Assembly (NCBI GenBank): GCA_963834305.1
Contig: CAWIAX010000001.1
Span: 449,420-513,419, forward strand
Source: JACCXG01 sp963834305
GTDB lineage: Bacteria; Acidobacteriota; Vicinamibacteria; Vicinamibacterales; 2-12-FULL-66-21
Direction of reading: 5' to 3'
DNA length: 64,000 nt
Below the pieces are notes generated by a model, which was not told the origin of the DNA, searched no databases, and was given only the letters and a program-made list of their open reading frames with translations. Position 1 is the first letter of the stretch. Each line of letters begins with the position of its first letter. A program made the position numbers and the translations under genes. Below are positions 34,002 to 45,265 of the stretch, one piece after another.

Positions 34002-34816
34002 CGGTAGGTGCTCACCGGGGTGCTCCACCGGCGCCGGCGGCGCATGATCCCGGAGACCGCCAGGAGCGCAGCCGCCGCCACCGATCAGGATGACGTCGAC
34101 GGCCGATCACGAGCGGCAGCGAGTCGTCGGCGAGGCGCGCCGGTATTCGCGCCCACACACTCGTCGCTCATCGCCGGCACGACGAACTTGGGCACGACGT
34201 AGCCGAGCAGCGCGATCAGCACGGCGAGCAGCAGCAGCCCGAAGCCGAGGCTGCGCAGCACGGCGGATCGATCGGGGTGTGCGGTGAGCCCGATGAGCGC
34301 CGAACACGAGCGCGGCGATGGCGGCGATCGGCACCATCCAGCGTGAGGACCTGGCGGGCGACGGACAGCGCGGCGATCTCCGGCACCGGCAGGGTGATCG
34401 GCGGCAGTCCGATCGACGGCTTCGTTGCGCACGATGTTGCGCATCTGCTGGTCGGTGATCTGCACCGGTTCGTCGCTGCTCGCCGATCAGGTGCGCGTGG
34501 GCGTCGTGGATGATCTCGGCCATCTCGGTCGCCATCAGACCTGCGGTCGCCGGATCGTCGAGCAGCGTGTTCAAGCCGACGTCGGGGTCGTTCTTGATCT
34601 GCTCGGCGGTGAGCGGGCCAGCTGCGGCGCCGCCGCCTCGGCGATGAGATCGACCAGCTGGTCGCGGATCGACGTTGTCGCCCGAGCACGATCTCGGCCG
34701 AGCTCGGCCGTGCGGTCCGGGTCGAACGCGGTGCGCTGCAGCATCCAGCCGCCGATCGCCAGGCTCGCGCAGGTGTAGGCGATACCGAACAGGAGACCGG
34801 CGAGGGTTCGACGCAC
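33974..34816 (-). CDS. membrane protein, function unknown, several frameshifts
   Basis: Start MRRTLAGLLFGIAYTCASLA gives one N-terminal helix. A soluble part follows with LTAEQIKNDPDVGLNTLLDD and MAEIIHDAHAHLIGEQ, then helices MVPIAAIAALVFGALIGL and LGFGLLLLAVLIALLGYVV, and a last one ending VSGIMRRRRRW. The stop overlaps the convergent hemL-like gene by 28 bp. About 280 residues. At least five single-base frame changes. No family recognised. Confidence 0.55.
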
Positions 34817-34940
34817 GTGTGCAGTCTGGCCGATCGTCCGTCGCGAGCCGGGGTTGCTCGTGCTGGCCGTCGGGCCGCGGGTGGGATCGACCGGGAGCGC
34901 ACGACCTGCGGATCTGTGGGATCCGAGTGCGCGCGGGCGG

Positions 34941-35458
34941 ATGGACCGTGCCCAGCGCCGTCACTCCGACAAGATCCGGTTCGGCACCGCGATGTGGCGC
35001 GCCGTGCGGATGCGCTGCCCGTGGTGCGGCAGCCGGCGCACGTTCATCCGCCGGTGGCTGGGCAAGTACCCGCGGTGCCGCACGTGCGGGATCCGATGGC
35101 GGCGCGAGGAGGGCTTCGAGCTCGGTCCGGTGGCGCTCAACACCGTGATCACGTTCTTCGCGCTGGTCGTCGGCGATGGGCGTCGGCTTCGTCGATCACC
35201 TATCCGGACGTCCCCGTGCTGCCGCTGATCCTGTGGTGCGGGGCGATCGCGGTGCTGCTGCCCGCTGGTCGCTGTACCCGTTCACGTTCACTGGTCTGGC
35301 TGGCCTTCGACCTGGCGGTGCACCCGCCGGAGGACGAAGGAGCTGGCCGACGCAGCGCGGCGGTCGCGGCGGCCGGCTCGGCCGAGCGGCAGTGCGGCCG
35401 ACATTCCGGAGCGATCGTCCGGTCGCGTCGGACCTCCGTCACGGCCGGGGATGCTTGA
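34941..35458 (+). CDS. DUF983 family membrane protein, frameshifted
   Basis: MRCPWCGSRRTFIRRWLGKY PRC-x-x-C shows the paired Cys-x-x-Cys zinc-ribbon start of DUF983, followed by GFELGPVALNTVITFFALVV and, after a frame change near 35175, VLPLILWCGAIAVLLPA, two membrane helices. A second change near 35260 leads to FDLAVHPPEDE. The exact end is uncertain because frames change near 35338. Function unknown. It lies just upstream of the recA promoter region. Confidence 0.65.
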
Positions 35459-35474
35459 TCGAACGGTTGTTCGT
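35459..35474 (+). promoter_or_regulatory. LexA (SOS) box before recA
   Basis: TCGAACGGTTGTTCGT matches the actinobacterial/Bacillus-type SOS box TCGAAC-N4-GTTCGA at 11 of 12 fixed positions. It lies about 180 bp before the recA start. Implies DNA-damage induction of recA. Confidence 0.8.
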
Positions 35475-35651
35475 AGTTACACTGCTGTCGTTCGCACACA
35501 CGTGGTGCCCAGCCGATCCGGAGCGATGCGGGCAACCCTGTCACACCCCCTTCGTATGGTGCCCATCACGAGATCAACACCAATCGGGGCCGTGCGACTC
35601 GGCTCTCTCAGACACCACGCACCATCATCAGGCAGGAAACGGAGCACCACA

Positions 35652-36705
<1,054 letters not shown>

Positions 36706-36819
36706 GCGCTCGGTCCTGACCGGCCAGGCGGTGAGGCCGACGGTGCTCGCGAGCGGCGTCGGTCTGCTCACCGTCGCCCTCCGGTCGCCCAGCACAGCGA
36801 CCGGTAGCCTGTGGCCTCG

Positions 36820-38250
36820 ATGAGCCGGAGCTACGTCGTGCACACCTACGGGTGCCAGATGAACGAGCACGACTCCGAGCGCATCGCCGGGCTGCTCGAG
36901 GCCGACGGCCTGCTCGCCGGTCGACGCGACCAGGCCGATGCCGACGTGGTGGTGCTCAACACCTGCTGCATCCGCGAGAACGCCGACAACAAGCTGTACG
37001 GCAACCTCGGCTGGCTGAAGAGCTGGAAGGCCGAGCGCGACGGTCGCCAGATCGTCGTCGCCGGCTGCCTGGCCCAGAAGGATCGCGACGTGGTCGCCAC
37101 CAAGGCGCCCTGGGTCGACGTCGTGATGGGCACGCACAACGTGCACCGCGCCGCCGAACTGCTGCAGCACGCTCGTGCGCCAGGGCCCGGTCACCGAGAT
37201 CTTCGACGAGGCGGTGCATCGACGATCACGCGCTGTTCCCGAGCGCGCTGCCGGCGCGTCGCGAGACGTCGTACAACGCGTGGGTCACCATCCAGATCGG
37301 CTGCGACAACTCGTGCGCGTTCTGCATCGTGCCGTCGGTGCGCGGCGTCGAGATCAGCCGCCCGTTCGCCGAGGTCGTCGCCGAGGTCGAGCAGCTCGCC
37401 GCCGCAGGGCGTCACCGAGGTCACGCTGCTCGGCCAGAACGTCAACAGCTACGGGCGCGATCTGCAGCTCGCGGCGCGCCAGGCCGGCGACGACCGGCGT
37501 GCGGGTGCGCCCGCTGTTCGCCGAGCTGCTCGCGCGCCGTCGGCGCGGTGGCCGGCATCCGGCGGGTGCGGTTCACCAGCCCGCACCCCAAGGACATGCG
37601 CGCCGGACACGTTCGCCGCGATGGCCGCCACGCCGGCGGTGTGCGAGCACCTGCACTACCCGCTGCAGTCGGGCAGCGACCGGGTGCTGGCGGCGATGCA
37701 CCGCGGCTACACCGCCGAGCGCTACCTCGCAGCGGCTCGCCGAGGCGCGCGCACGCGTCGCCGACCTGGCCGTGTCCACCGACATCATCGTCGGCTTCCC
37801 CGGCGAGACCGACGACGACTTCCGGCGCACGCTCGAGGTCGCCGCCGCCGCCGAGTACGACTACGCGTACACCTTCGTCTTCTCGCCGCGGCCGGGCACC
37901 GAGGCCGCGACGATGGTCGAGCACTTCGTCGATCCCGCGGTCACCGCCGAGCGCTTCGAGCGGCTGCGGGTCGTGGTCGAGCGCAGCGCGCTGGCCAAGC
38001 ACCGGGCCCGCATCGGTCGCATCGAGGAGGTGCTGGTCGAGGGCCCGAGCAAGCAGGACCCGCGGTGCTCTCGGGTCGCACCCGCCAGAACAAGCTGGTC
38101 CACTTCGCCGCCACCGCAGCCGCTGCGCACCGGGTGCCTACGCGACGGTCGAGATCACCGCGGCGGCACCGCACCACCTGATCGGTCGGTTCGTCGAGCT
38201 GATCGCCGAGCCGACTCCACAAGCGGCGCATCCCCGTCCTGGCCGGGTGA
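36820..38250 (+). CDS. miaB: tRNA-2-methylthio-N6-isopentenyladenosine synthase, several frameshifts
   Basis: Radical-SAM methylthiotransferase acting on tRNA position 37. The N-terminal UPF0004 domain starts SRSYVVHTYGCQMNEHDSER with LNTCCIRENADNKLYG; the radical SAM cluster is GCDNSCAFCIVPSVRG; then VTLLGQNVNSYGRDL, LHYPLQSGSDRVLAAMHRGY and the TRAM domain. Breaks near 37175, 37215, 37410, 37490-37545, 37605, 37729, 38060 and 38120 are all single bases. Stop at 38250 overlaps the miaA GTG. Works with MiaA: MiaA adds the isopentenyl group MiaB modifies. Confidence 0.93.
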
Positions 38251-39180
38251 CCGCGCCGCCGCTCGTCGATCGCTCGGGCCGACGGCGTCGGGCAAGAGCG
38301 ACGTGGCGATGGCGCTCGCCGCGGCCGAGCTCACGACGGCCGAGATCGTCGCCGTCGACGCGATGCAGGTCTACCGCGGCATGGACATCGGCACCGCCAA
38401 GCCCACCGCCGACGACCGGCGCTGCGTGCCGCACCACTGCATCGACCTCGTCGAGCCCGCCGACGACTTCACCGTCGCCGAGTTCGCCCGTCGCCGCGCA
38501 CGCGGCGCTGGCGGCATCGCCGACCGCGGCGCACCGGCCGTGCTCGTCGCCGGCACCGGCCTGTACCTGCGCAGCGTCACCGACCCGATGGAGATCCCCG
38601 GCCACTGGCCCGAGGTGCGGCCGAGCTCGAGGTGCGCCGTGCGGCGGAGGAGGGGATCGCCGGCGCTGCACGCCGAGCTCGCCGGCGCTCGATCCGGTCG
38701 CGGCCGTCGCGGATGGAGCCGACCAACGCCCGTCGGGTGGTGCGCGCCCTCGAGGTGACGCTCGGGAGCGGCCGGCCGTTCAGCTCGTTCGGCCCCGGCA
38801 TCGAGCACGTACCCGCCGGTCGCCGTTCGCGCAGGTCGGCCTGCGCTGGCCGCGGCCGCGCTGACCGAGCGGATCGCGCAGCGCGTGCACCGGATGATCG
38901 AGCGCGGGCTGCTCGCACGAGGTCGCGCCGCTGCTCGCCGACGCCCGGCGGGCTGTCGCGCACCGCCCGCCAGGCGCTCGGCTACAAGGAGCTGATCGAC
39001 CACCTCGACGGCGACGTCGGCGCTCGACGAGGCGGTGCGACGACGATCGTCCTGCGCACCCGGCAGTTCGCCGTCCGCCAGGAGCGATGGTTCCGCCGCG
39101 ACCCCCGCATACGCTGGGTCGACGATCGAGCGACGACCCGGTCGGCCGAGGCGCTGCCCGTCCTCGCAGCAGCGCCATGA
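38247..39180 (+). CDS. miaA: tRNA dimethylallyltransferase, many frameshifts
   Basis: Transfers dimethylallyl to A37 of tRNAs reading U. GPTASGKSDVAMALA is the P-loop; VDAMQVYRGMDIGTAKPT and PHHCIDLVEPADDFTVAEFA follow, then VLVAGTGLYLRSVTD, NARRVVRALEV and the C-terminal GYKELIDHLDGDV with RTRQFAVRQERWFRRD. Breaks near 38270, 38495, 38615, 38665, 38690 and five more downstream. About 310 residues corrected. GTG start overlaps miaB; stop overlaps dapF (ATGA). Confidence 0.92.
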
Positions 39181-40039
39181 CCGCACAGCTCACCCTCACC
39201 AAGCACCACGGCACTCGGCAACGACTTCCTCGTCGTCTTCCACCCCGACGTCGCACGACCTCCCGGCGCTGGCGCGTCGGCTGTGCGACCGGCGCCGCGG
39301 CATCGGCGCCGACGGTCTGCTGGTCGGCGAGAGCGACGCCGGCTACGCGGCGCGGATGGTGCTGTACAACGCCGACGGCTCGCGGGCCGAGATGAGCGGC
39401 AACGGCATCCGCTGCTTCGCGCAGGCGCTGGCGACGCGGCGCGGCGACCTCGATGCCGCAGCTGATCCTCACCGACGCCGGCGACCGGCTGGTGACGCTG
39501 TCGGCCGACCGACGACCCGACGTCGATCGAGGCAGCGGTCGACATGGGCGAGGTCACCGCGATCGACGAGCCGCGCCGGCTGGGCAGCGCGATCGGCGCC
39601 GACCCGCTGCGCCCGGTGCAGCCATCTCAGCGTCGGCAATCCGCACAGCGTGGTCGGCGTCGACGACGTCGCCGTCGTCGACCTGCTCGCGCATCGGCGC
39701 GATCGTGCCGCGACGTCAACCTCGAGATCATCGAGCCCGGGCCCGAGCCGAACGCGATCACGATGCGCGTCCACGAGCGCGGTGCCGGCATCACCGAGGC
39801 CTGCGGCACCGGTGCCTGCGCCAGCGCGTGGGCGGCGGCGGCGTGGGGACTCGTGCCGGCCGGCTCGCCGAAGAAATCGTGGTGCACATGGACGGCGGAG
39901 ATGCCAAGGTACGTCTGCACCAACCGTCGACCGGCCGGGTCACGCTCGTCGGTCCGGCGCGAGTTCGTCGCGCACCATCACCGTCGACGATCGCCCGAGG
40001 ACGAGCACCGGTGCGCGAAGGAGCAGCGACGTCACATGA
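39177..40039 (+). CDS. dapF: diaminopimelate epimerase, several frameshifts
   Basis: Converts LL- to meso-diaminopimelate for lysine and peptidoglycan. GNDFLVVFHPDV at the start, then NADGSRAEMSGNGIRCFAQA with the first catalytic Cys, LSVGNPHSVVGVDDV, and ITEACGTGACASAWAA with the second Cys. Breaks near 39212, 39250, 39458, 39525, 39620, 39695 and 39865. About 285 residues corrected. Tightly coupled to miaA and hflX by overlapping ATGA. Confidence 0.93.
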
Positions 40040-41353
40040 GCACCCCGTACAACGAAGCACTCGGCGCAACGCTGATCGAGCGCACCAAGCGGGAGCGGAT
40101 CGTGCTCGTCGGCGTCACCCTGCCCGGTCACACCGACGAGGACACCGAGGCCAGCCTCGACGAGCTCGCGCTGCTGATCGACACGGCCGGCGCCGACGAG
40201 GCCGGCCGGCTGGTCGCAGCGCCGCGACGCGCCCGACCACACCTGGTTCATCGGCAAGGGCAAGGCCGAGGAGCTGCGCGACATCTGCCTGGCCGTCGAC
40301 GCCGACACGGTGGTGTTCGACAACGAGCTCAGCCCGGCGCAGCAGTACAACCTGGAGAAGCTGCTCGGCCGCACCGCGCTCGATCGCACCGCGGTGATCC
40401 TCGACATCTTCGCCCAGAACGCGCACACGCTGGAGGGCAAGGCGCAGGTCGAGCTGGCACTGCTGCGCTACCGCCTGCCGCGGCTGCGCCGCGGCGCCGA
40501 CGCCAAGCTGTCGCAGCAGCGCGGCGGCGTCGGCAGCCGGTTCGGTAGCGGCGAGACCAAGCTCGAGGTCGATCGGCGGCGGATCATGCGCCGCATCACC
40601 AAGCTCGAAGGCGACCTGAAGGAGCTGCAGCAGCACCCGCGCACCTGCAGCGCAAGGGCCGCGGCCGCAGCGGGCTGGCCACCGTCACCATCGTCGGCTA
40701 CACCAACGCCGGCAAGTCGACGCTGCTCAACCGGCTCACCCAGGCCGGCGTGCTGGTCGAGGACCGCCTGTTCGCCACGCTCGACCCGACCACCCGCCGG
40801 CTGTCGCTGCCCGGCGGCGAGCCGGTGCTGCTCACCGACACCGTCGGCTTCGTCCGCCGGCTGCCGCACGGTCTGGTCGAGGCGTTCAAGAGCACGCTCG
40901 AGGTGGCCAGCACGGCCGACTTCCTGGTGCACGTCGTCGACAGCGCCGCGCCCGATCCCGAGGGCCAGATCGCCGCCGTGCGCGAGGTGCTCGGCGAGAT
41001 CGACGCGCTCGCCGTGCCCGAGCTGCTGGTGTTCAACAAGGCCGACGCCGCGCCGCGACGTCGCCAGGCGATCTCGTCGCCGACCACGAGGGTTCGGTCG
41101 CGGTCAGCGCGCGCGACCGGCGACGGCATCGACGAGCTTCCTGCAGGCGCTCGGCGATCGGCTTGCGTGCGCATCACCGCGGTCGTCGAGCTGCTGATCC
41201 CGTACGACCGCGGCGACGTGCTCGCGGCGGTGCACCGCGAGGGCGAGGTGGTGTCGACGATGCACGACGACGATGGCGTGCGCGTCCGCGCCCGCCTCGC
41301 CGACGCCTCGGCCGGTCGGCTCGGCCGAGTTCGTCGTCGCACCTGCGGACTGA
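40036..41353 (+). CDS. hflX: GTPase HflX, several frameshifts
   Basis: Ribosome-splitting GTPase of stress recovery. The N-terminal domain has WFIGKGKAEELRD and DNELSPAQQYNLEKLLG, DRTAVILDIFAQNAHTLEGK; the G domain has G1 GYTNAGKSTLLNRLT, G3 DTVGFVRRLPHGLVEAF, and G4 NKAD. Breaks near 40216, 40640, 41055, 41130 and 41320. The natural end is EFVVAPAD with TGA at 41351-41353. About 438 residues. It follows dapF by ATGA overlap. Confidence 0.92.
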
Positions 41354-41390
41354 TGCCGGACCCGACGGCCGTCGGGCAGGATGGTGGGGC

Positions 41391-42520
41391 ATGACCGAGC
41401 CCGCCGGCTTCGTGCCCCCGCCGTATCCCGTACGACCGCCTCGACCGGCTCGGCGCCGCTGGCGTCGAGGCTTCGACGGGGGCATCGTCGACCTGTCGAT
41501 CGGCACGCCGTGCGATCCGCCGACCGCCGCGGTCGTCGCCGCGCTGGGCGCCGTCGAACAGCGAACGCGGGTACCCGCCGAGCATCGGCACCGAGGCGCT
41601 GCGCAGCGCGATCCGCGCGCTGGATCGCAGCGACGCTTCGACGTCGACGTGCCGATCACGCAGATCGCCGCGTGCGTCGGCACCAAGGAGTTGGTCGCCA
41701 CGACGCCGCAGTACCTGCGGCTGCGCACTCCCGATCGCGCGACACCGTGCTGTATCCCGGCCGTCGCCTACCCGACGTACGAGATGGGCGCGATGCTCGC
41801 CGGTTGCCGGGCGGTGCCGGTGCCGGCCGACGCCGACGGCGGCATCGATCTCACGCTCGATCGACCCGGCCGACGCGGCGCGGGCGCTGATGCTGTGGGT
41901 CAACAGCCCGTCCAACCCGACCGGTGCGCTCGAGCGATCTCGGCGCTGCCGCGGCATGGGGCCGCGCGCACGACGTGCCGGTGTTCAGCGACGAGTGCTA
42001 CGTCGAGTTCACCTGGGACGGCGCCGCCGAGCACGCATCCTGCAGTCCGGGCTCGACGGCGTCGTCGCGGTGCACTCGCTGTCGAAGCGCTCGAACCTCG
42101 CCGGGGTGCGCGTCGGCTTCTACGCCGGCGACGCCGAGCTCGTCGGCTACCTGCAGGAGGTGCGCAAGCACGTCGGCATGCTGGTGCCCGGGCCCGGCGC
42201 AGGCGGCCGGGGTCGCGGCGCTCGGCGACGACGCCCACGTCGTCGTGCAACGCGATCGCTACCGGCGTCGGCTCGAGCGGCTGGCGAGCGTGCTGTCGGC
42301 GTGGTCGGGGATCGACATCCCGCTGCCCGCCGGCGGGTTCTACCTGTGGTTCGACGCCGACGACGGCTGGGCGTTCGCCGAGCGGCTCGCCCGGGAGGCG
42401 GGGCGCTCGTCAGCCCCGGCGACTTCTACGGCGCGGGCGGTGCGCACAACGTGCGTGCCGCCGTGGTACAACCTGACGACCGGATCGAGCTCGTCGCCCA
42501 ACGACTGGGAGTGTCAGTGA
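41391..42520 (+). CDS. dapC: succinyldiaminopimelate aminotransferase-like class I aminotransferase, several frameshifts
   Basis: Class I/II PLP aminotransferase near dapF, the usual actinobacterial place for dapC. Visible: VDLSIGTPCDPP, IAACVGTKELVATTPQYLRL, AYPTYEMGAMLAGCRAV, LMLWVNSPSNPTGAL, FSDECYVEFTWDG, the PLP lysine in VAVHSLSKRSNLAGVRVGFY, and GGFYLWFDADDGWAFAERLA near the C-terminus. Breaks near 41430, 41572, 41720, 41865, 41935, 42040, 42205 and 42395. The stop is uncertain because the frame is open into the next gene; 42520 is the most economical end. About 375 residues. Confidence 0.83.
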
Positions 42521-43315
42521 TGTCGTACCAACCGCAACCGCCGATCGCGGCAGCAGCCGCGCCGGTGCCGACGGCTGCCGGAGCGCGCGAACGTCCCGGC
42601 GCACTCAGGTCATGCATCGGCGTGCTGGCTGCTGCTCGCCGGCTGGTCGCTGCAGCGGTGCGTGCTCGGATTGAAGCAGTCAGTCGTCGAGCGTCGACGG
42701 ACAACGTCGAGAAGCTCGCCCGCGCACCGGCGGGCTGCACGACCACGCTGGAGTTCGACAGGACCGGCACGTTCACTCGTGTTCTACGAGACGCACGGGC
42801 GCGGTCGGCGACATCGAGGGCGACTGCGCGGCCAACGTCGAGCATCGTTCGATCGCGCGACGACGACGCCGCCGAGCGCAGACGCTGACGCTGGTCGACG
42901 CCGCCGACAACGACGGTCGACCTCGACCGACGCCACGGGCACGTCGTACGACGCCGGTGGCTTCACGGGCACGGCGATCGACAAGGTCGACATCGATGAC
43001 GGCCGGCCTCTACCGGCTGACGGTTCGCCGAGGTCCGACGACACCGACTTCGCCGATCGCGATCGGGCAGGACCCGACGAGCGACGAGGGCACGATGCAG
43101 GCAGCGCTGGCCTCGCGTGCGCTGTCGGGGTGTCGTGCTCGGCGTGCTGCTGCTCGTGCTCGGCCTGCGCCGTCGTGGCGCGCCGGCGCCGACGGTCGTC
43201 ACGGCATCGCCGCGGCGCGAGCGTGGCACCCGGCGTCGCACTGCCCACCGAGTTGGCGCCGCCGCAGCCGCCGACCACCGCCACTACCGGTCCGACCGCC
43301 GGACGGCATCGGTGA
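42520..43315 (+). CDS. membrane protein with Pro-rich tail, function unknown, frameshifted
   Basis: Start MSYQPQPPIAAAAAPVPTAA, then a probable helix after RSCIGVL; the middle has NVEKLARAPAGCTTTLEFDR and TGTSYDAGGFTGTAIDKVDI, and near 43110 a second helix VVLGVLLLVLGLRRR. The end is rich in Pro and Thr and may continue to about 43540 in a shifted frame. About 265 residues. The two-helix layout with an exposed beta-rich middle recalls DUF4429-like or simple membrane-anchored proteins, but no family can be named. Confidence 0.45.
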
Positions 43316-43548
43316 CCCGGCGCAGCCGCACGCCGCCTGCGCCGATGCCACCGCATGGCCCGTGCGACCGACCGACGGGCGACCGTGCCGAGCGCCGCCG
43401 CACCGCACCGAGCGGATCCACTGCGCCGCCACCGCCGGATCAGCCGTCGACGCCAGCCGACACCGCCGCCGCCAGCAGCCGCCGCCGCCGCGCACCGCGA
43501 CCGAGCGATGGCGGACGGAGCGGCGACCGCCAGCACGTAGCGGCGGGC

Positions 43549-44183
43549 TCAGAGCCGGCGCATCACGGTGACGACGCGACCGAAGATCTGCACCTCGTCG
43601 GCGTCGAACGTCATCGGCTGCAGCCGCGGGTTGGCGGGCATGCAGCGTGACGGTGTCGCCCTTGCGCTGGTACGTCTTGACCGTCGCCTCCTCGCCGGGG
43701 ATGCCGGCGATGACGATGTCGCCGTTGTTGGCCGTCGTCTGCGCTGCGGGCGACCACGAAGTCGCCGTCGAGGATGCCGATCTCGATCATCGAGTCGCCG
43801 CGGACCCGCAGCATGAACAGGTCGCCGTCGCCGGTGAAGTCTTCGGGGAGCGGGAACAGCTCCTCGACGTTCTCCTGGGCCAGCACGTCGGTGCCGGCCG
43901 CGACGTCGCCGACGAGCGGCACGTGGCGCGACCGGGCGACGCTCGATGGCCGCGCCCGGACGACGGGTCGAAGCGCACCTCGATGGCCCGCGGCTTGGTT
44001 GGGTCGCGCGGAGGTAACCCGATGCGCTGCAGCGAGGCGAGGTGGCTGTGGACGGTGGACGGTGAGGTGAGCCCGACGGCCTCGCCGATCTCGCGCACGC
44101 TGGGCGGATAGCCACGGCTCGCGCATGCTGGTTTCGATGACGTCGAGGATGCCGCGCTGGCGGGTGGTGAGTTGTTCAGCCAT
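43549..44183 (-). CDS. lexA: SOS repressor LexA, several frameshifts
   Basis: Represses the SOS regulon and cleaves itself with RecA. MAEQLTTRQRGILDVIETSM and VREIGEAVGLTSPSTVHSHL form the winged helix; VPLVGDVAAG holds the Ala-Gly cleavage site; RVRGDSMIEIGILDGDFVVA has the catalytic Ser and GEEATVKTY the catalytic Lys. Breaks near 44115, 43935, 43750 and 43645. About 211 residues corrected. LexA boxes lie in its upstream region, so it is autoregulated. Confidence 0.93.
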
Positions 44184-44230
44184 GTGCGCCAGCGTACACG
44201 CGTTCGCTGACCAGGTCAAACACCCGTTCG

Positions 44231-44314
44231 TGCAACAAATGTTCGACTACGGGGTTGACATCGAACAGTCGTTCGGGCACACTGCGAACAGTCGTTCGTG
44301 CAACACCTGTTCGT
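44231..44314. promoter_or_regulatory. cluster of LexA boxes between lexA and the LysM gene
   Basis: Two strong boxes: TCGAACAGTCGTTCGG (44261-44276) and GCGAACAGTCGTTCGT (44284-44299). Two weaker ones: TGCAACAAATGTTCGA (44231-44246) and TGCAACACCTGTTCGT (44299-44314). All fit the TCGAAC-N4-GTTCGA pattern. The cluster lies 48 bp upstream of lexA (-) and 39 bp upstream of the LysM gene (+), so both should be damage-induced. Confidence 0.8.
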
Positions 44315-44352
44315 CACGCCAGATCGTTCGCCAGCTCGACCGTAGCCATCTC

Positions 44353-44770
44353 ATGAGCCGCCACGACTCGCCAGCAGTCAGCCCTGATCTCGCCGCGACG
44401 TCATCGCCCGGCGTGCGCCGGTCGACGTCCGCGCGGTGCGCAACCACCGGCTCGTGTACGTGCGCCGCCGGCTGCTGCGTCGCTGCCGATCGCGGTTCTC
44501 GGCCGTCGTCCTGCGCTCGTGCTGGGTCGGCGCCGGCAACGTCCTGGCGAACCGCGGGGGTGCCCCTGCCTCCACCCCCGCGGTTCGCCCGGCAACCGCC
44601 ACCGCCAGTCGCCGGCGGCACGTACGTCGTCCAGCCCGGCGACACCCTGTGGTCGCATCGCCGCCGCAGTCCACGGCGGCCAGGCACGCGGTCGACGTAC
44701 GTCGACCACCTGGTCGCGCGTCAACGGCGGCACCTCGCTGCAGGTCGGCCAGCTGATCACGCTCCCGTGA
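44353..44770 (+). CDS. LysM-domain protein, SOS-controlled, frameshifted
   Basis: About 139 residues: a short Ser/Thr/Pro-rich N-terminus, an Arg-rich stretch (VRRRLLRRC) probably before a membrane helix that is obscured by frame changes near 44405 and 44480, a Pro-rich linker, then one LysM domain: GTYVVQPGDTLWSIA and VNGGTSLQVGQLITLP. A LysM protein divergent from lexA and under SOS boxes is the layout of the Bacillus division inhibitor YneA; a similar role here is inference. nrdR follows after 27 bp. Confidence 0.75.
44546..44589. repeat. 16-bp perfect inverted repeat inside the LysM gene
   Basis: GGCGAACCGCGGGGGT at 44546-44561 pairs exactly with 44574-44589, loop GCCCCTGCCTCC. It encodes part of the Pro-rich linker, so it may be just biased codons, but the exact match over 16 bp is unusual for coding DNA. 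Confidence 0.7.
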
Positions 44771-44797
44771 GTGTCGGGCACCGGTAGCCTCGCCGCG

Positions 44798-45259
44798 ATG
44801 CGCTGCCCGAGGTGCCACGTCGACGACACCAAGGTGATCGATTCGCGCGAGGCCGAAGAGGGCTCGTCCATCCGTCGCCGTCGCGTCGTGCTGGGCTGCG
44901 CGCACCGGTTCACGACCTACGAGCGGCTGGAAGAGGTGCCGCTGGTGGTGGTGAAGAGCCACGGCGCCCGCGAGCCGTTCGACCGGGCGAAGCTCGTCGC
45001 CGGCGTCAGTCGGCCGCGCAAGGGCCGGCCGGTCACCGCCGAGCAGATCGAGGCAGCTCGCCGAGCGAGTCGAGGACGACGCTCGGCTGAGCGGCACCGA
45101 GGTCACCATCGGCCGACCTCGGCGTCGAGGTGCTCGAGCGGCTGCGCGTCGCTCGACGAGGTCGCGTACCTCCGCTTCGCCAGCGTGTACAAGGACTTCG
45201 ACGCCGCCGCCGACTTCCAGCGAGAACTGGTGCTGCTGAAGAAGCTGCAGCGGTCGTGA
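44798..45259 (+). CDS. nrdR: ribonucleotide reductase regulator NrdR, frameshifted
   Basis: ATP/dATP-sensing repressor of nrd genes. MRCPRC and RFTTYERLEEVPLVVVK are the zinc ribbon and start of the ATP-cone; the cone continues with REPFDRAKLVAGV and DEVAYLRFASVYKDFDAAAD. Breaks near 45057 and 45110-45150. The second zinc Cys pair reads VVLGC here, probably the result of compensating indels. About 153 residues. It lies 2.7 kb upstream of nrdJ, the obvious target. Confidence 0.9.
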   Translation: MRCPRCHVDDTKVIDSREAEEGSSIRRRRVVLGCAHRFTTYERLEEVPLVVVKSHGAREPFDRAKLVAGVSRPRKGRPVTAEQIEAARRASRGRRSAERHRGHHRPTSASRCSSGCASLDEVAYLRFASVYKDFDAAADFQRELVLLKKLQRS

Positions 45260-45265
45260 GCCGCC

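Noticed and set aside
44870..44925. NrdR lacking one zinc-binding Cys
   Set aside because: Moving one extra G and restoring one lost base in the same few codons recreates a normal Cys-x-x-Cys, so the loss is probably a sequence error.
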